From Limnochorda sp. L945t (GTDB lineage: Bacteria > Bacillota > Limnochordia > Limnochordales > Geochordaceae), in contig NZ_CP141615.1 in NCBI RefSeq assembly GCF_035593305.1, positions 2,945,722 to 3,009,721 on the forward strand: DNA of 64,000 bases, given 5' to 3'. The notes under the pieces were generated by a model. That model searched no databases, was not told the origin of the DNA, and saw only the letters and a program-made list of their open reading frames with translations. Positions 62,883 through 64,000 of the stretch are shown piece after piece. Both the position numbers and the translations under genes were made by a program. Every line of letters begins with the position of its first letter. Positions within the stretch are counted from its first letter, which is position 1.

Positions 62883-63630
62883 CGGTCATGCCGCCGTCGA
62901 GCACGACGTTGGCTCCCGTCATGAAGCCGGCGTCGTCGGAGACCAGGAAGAGGCATGCTGCCGCTACGTCCTCGGGCCTGCCCACCCTGCCTACGGGGTG
63001 CTGGGCGTGGTCGACGTGGCGCAGTTCGGGCGAGCGGCGACGGTCTCGCCGGCGCCACAACGAGGTCTCGATCCATCCCGGGCTGATGCAGTTGACGCGC
63101 ACGTGCGGCCCCAGGGTGATGGCCAGCGCGTGGGTAAGCGCCACGAGGCCGCCTTTGGAGGCCGAGTAAGGCTCGGTATTGGGCTCCGACATGAAGGCCC
63201 GGGTCGACGCGATGTTGACGATGGAGCCTCGTGCCCGCCGCAGATGGGGCGCCGAGGCCTGAGCGAGGATGAACGGCGCCCGGAGGTTGACGGCCAGCAC
63301 CCGGTCCCACTGCTCGACCGTGATCTCCTCGAACGGCGCGTGGATGCCGATGCCCGCGTTGTTGACCAGGATGTCCAGGCGGTGCCACCGCGCCAGTGCC
63401 TGATCGACGGCCCGGCGGGCCTGCGCCGGATCCCCGACGTCGGCCACCACGGCCATGGCGTCCACGCCGTGCTCCCGCAACTCCGCCTCGGCGTCTTTGG
63501 CTGAATCGGCGTCGATCTCGACGACGGCCACCGCCGCGCCGGCCTCCCCGAGCCTCATTGCGATCGCCCGCCCGATGCCTTCTCCGGCCCCCGTGACGAG
63601 GGCCAGTTTGCCTCGCAACGACGTGCTCAC
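62860..63630 (-). CDS. short-chain dehydrogenase/reductase
   Basis: 256 residues. LVTGAGEGIGRAIAMRLGEA is the nucleotide motif, NNAGIGIHAPF the NNAG motif, and the catalytic YSASKGG with upstream Ser; the acidic VVEIDADS suggests NAD preference. A conserved end GANVVLDGGMTVK marks a classical SDR such as glucose or sugar-alcohol dehydrogenases. A sugar kinase is convergent with it. Confidence 0.93.
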   Translation of the reverse strand: MSTSLRGKLALVTGAGEGIGRAIAMRLGEAGAAVAVVEIDADSAKDAEAELREHGVDAMAVVADVGDPAQARRAVDQALARWHRLDILVNNAGIGIHAPFEEITVEQWDRVLAVNLRAPFILAQASAPHLRRARGSIVNIASTRAFMSEPNTEPYSASKGGLVALTHALAITLGPHVRVNCISPGWIETSLWRRRDRRRSPELRHVDHAQHPVGRVGRPEDVAAACLFLVSDDAGFMTGANVVLDGGMTVKMLYEP

Positions 63631-63744
63631 GCCTCACCTCCCGCAGCTGCACCCCGACCGGTGGCGCGCGCTATCTGCCCGGTACCGACAGGGGATCAAA
63701 CGGCGCGCCGGACACGCTGCGCGCGGCTGCGGCCCTCGCCGCAC

Positions 63745-63993
63745 TCAGGTGGCCGCCTTGTAGCAAGGCTGACAGAGGATCTCGCAGTTGCTGGCCGTGG
63801 CCGGTCTGGCGGGGTCATAGGGGCGGGCCTCCCAGCCCCCGGGCCCGTCGTGGCCCCGTAACTCCCACTGCAGGCGCTTGGGGCACCGGACCGGATGGCC
63901 GTGCCCGCTGCGGGTGCACTCGCACCGGGCCCCCGCCCGGCGAAACGCCTGCTCCACGACAGCCTCGGGAAACGCCTCGACCATGGGAGGCAC
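63745..63993 (-). CDS. small HNH-like zinc protein with altered active site
   Basis: 82 residues. The cysteine pattern RCECTRSGHGHPVRC and the end NCEILCQPCYKAAT match small HNH proteins, with the Cx2C zinc ribbon kept. Where HNH nucleases have a WEAHH-type His pair this one reads WEARPYD, and the last HK is YK. It is therefore probably catalytically dead or a binding protein. The start is the first ATG in frame near the window end; GGAGG lies just upstream. Confidence 0.6.
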   Translation of the reverse strand: MPPMVEAFPEAVVEQAFRRAGARCECTRSGHGHPVRCPKRLQWELRGHDGPGGWEARPYDPARPATASNCEILCQPCYKAAT

Positions 63994-64000
63994 CCCCTCC

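Overview
This is a roughly 70% GC chromosome segment around the replication origin of what looks like a spore-forming, high-GC Gram-positive (Firmicutes-type) bacterium. The order rpmH-rnpA-yidD-yidC-jag / rsmG-noc-parA-parB on one side and dnaA-dnaN-yaaA-recF-remB-gyrB-gyrA on the other is the Bacillus-type origin. YyaC, YqhV, YlbF, Noc, RemB, a bactofilin and an Amidase_6 protein fit a spore former. High GC together with pyruvate:ferredoxin oxidoreductase, TrpB2 and a thioredoxin reductase lacking NADPH motifs points to a deep lineage such as Limnochordia. That placement is inference. Most genes left of about 10.5 kb read leftwards and those at 11-24 kb read rightwards, as expected for replication diverging from oriC.

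Layout. 0-4.7 kb: edge of a cysteine desulfurase gene, YkvI-type membrane protein, YyaC, UPF0180, phosphoribosyltransferase, bactofilin, M23 peptidase. 4.7-10.7 kb: parS, parB-parA-noc-rsmG, a terminator, then jag-yidC-yidD-rnpA-rpmH driven by a strong promoter. 10.7-13.8 kb: DnaA-box clusters on both sides of a GHKL-ATPase/HTH gene and dnaA. 13.8-24.6 kb: dnaN to gyrA, rtcB, ylbF-like, asnS. 24.6-38.5 kb: mixed housekeeping genes, including tyrS, a thioredoxin reductase, a c-type cytochrome convergent with a CtaG-CoxB fusion, plsY/degV, two transport-type membrane proteins, trpB2 and glyA. 38.6-41.9 kb: a porCDAB operon behind a perfect Rex operator. 42-46 kb: MFS protein, serS, and a PD-(D/E)XK endonuclease-like gene next to tRNA-Ser(GCU).

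46.3-50.7 kb is a scarred region. It holds a displaced 3' half of tRNA-Ser(GCU), a broken metallophosphoesterase whose intact paralogue lies 3 kb away, gene remnants and an ECF sigma/anti-sigma pair. 50.77-58.44 kb is a 7.7-kb integrated element bounded by a 20-bp direct repeat from the anticodon loop of tRNA-Ser(UGA). It encodes a tyrosine integrase, an excisionase-like HTH protein, a ribbon-helix-helix protein with a palindromic operator, a PrimPol-helicase replication protein and several unknown proteins. Between its genes lies a roughly 300-bp imperfect palindrome carrying twelve 9-bp iterons in exact mirror symmetry, a likely replication origin. This element is the best candidate for an undescribed system here.

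58.5-64 kb returns to ordinary genes: arsC, GNAT, Amidase_6, EamA, PfkB kinase, SDR and a small HNH-like protein. Several start codons are judged from ribosome-binding-site spacing only, and all functional calls come from motif recognition without database searches.
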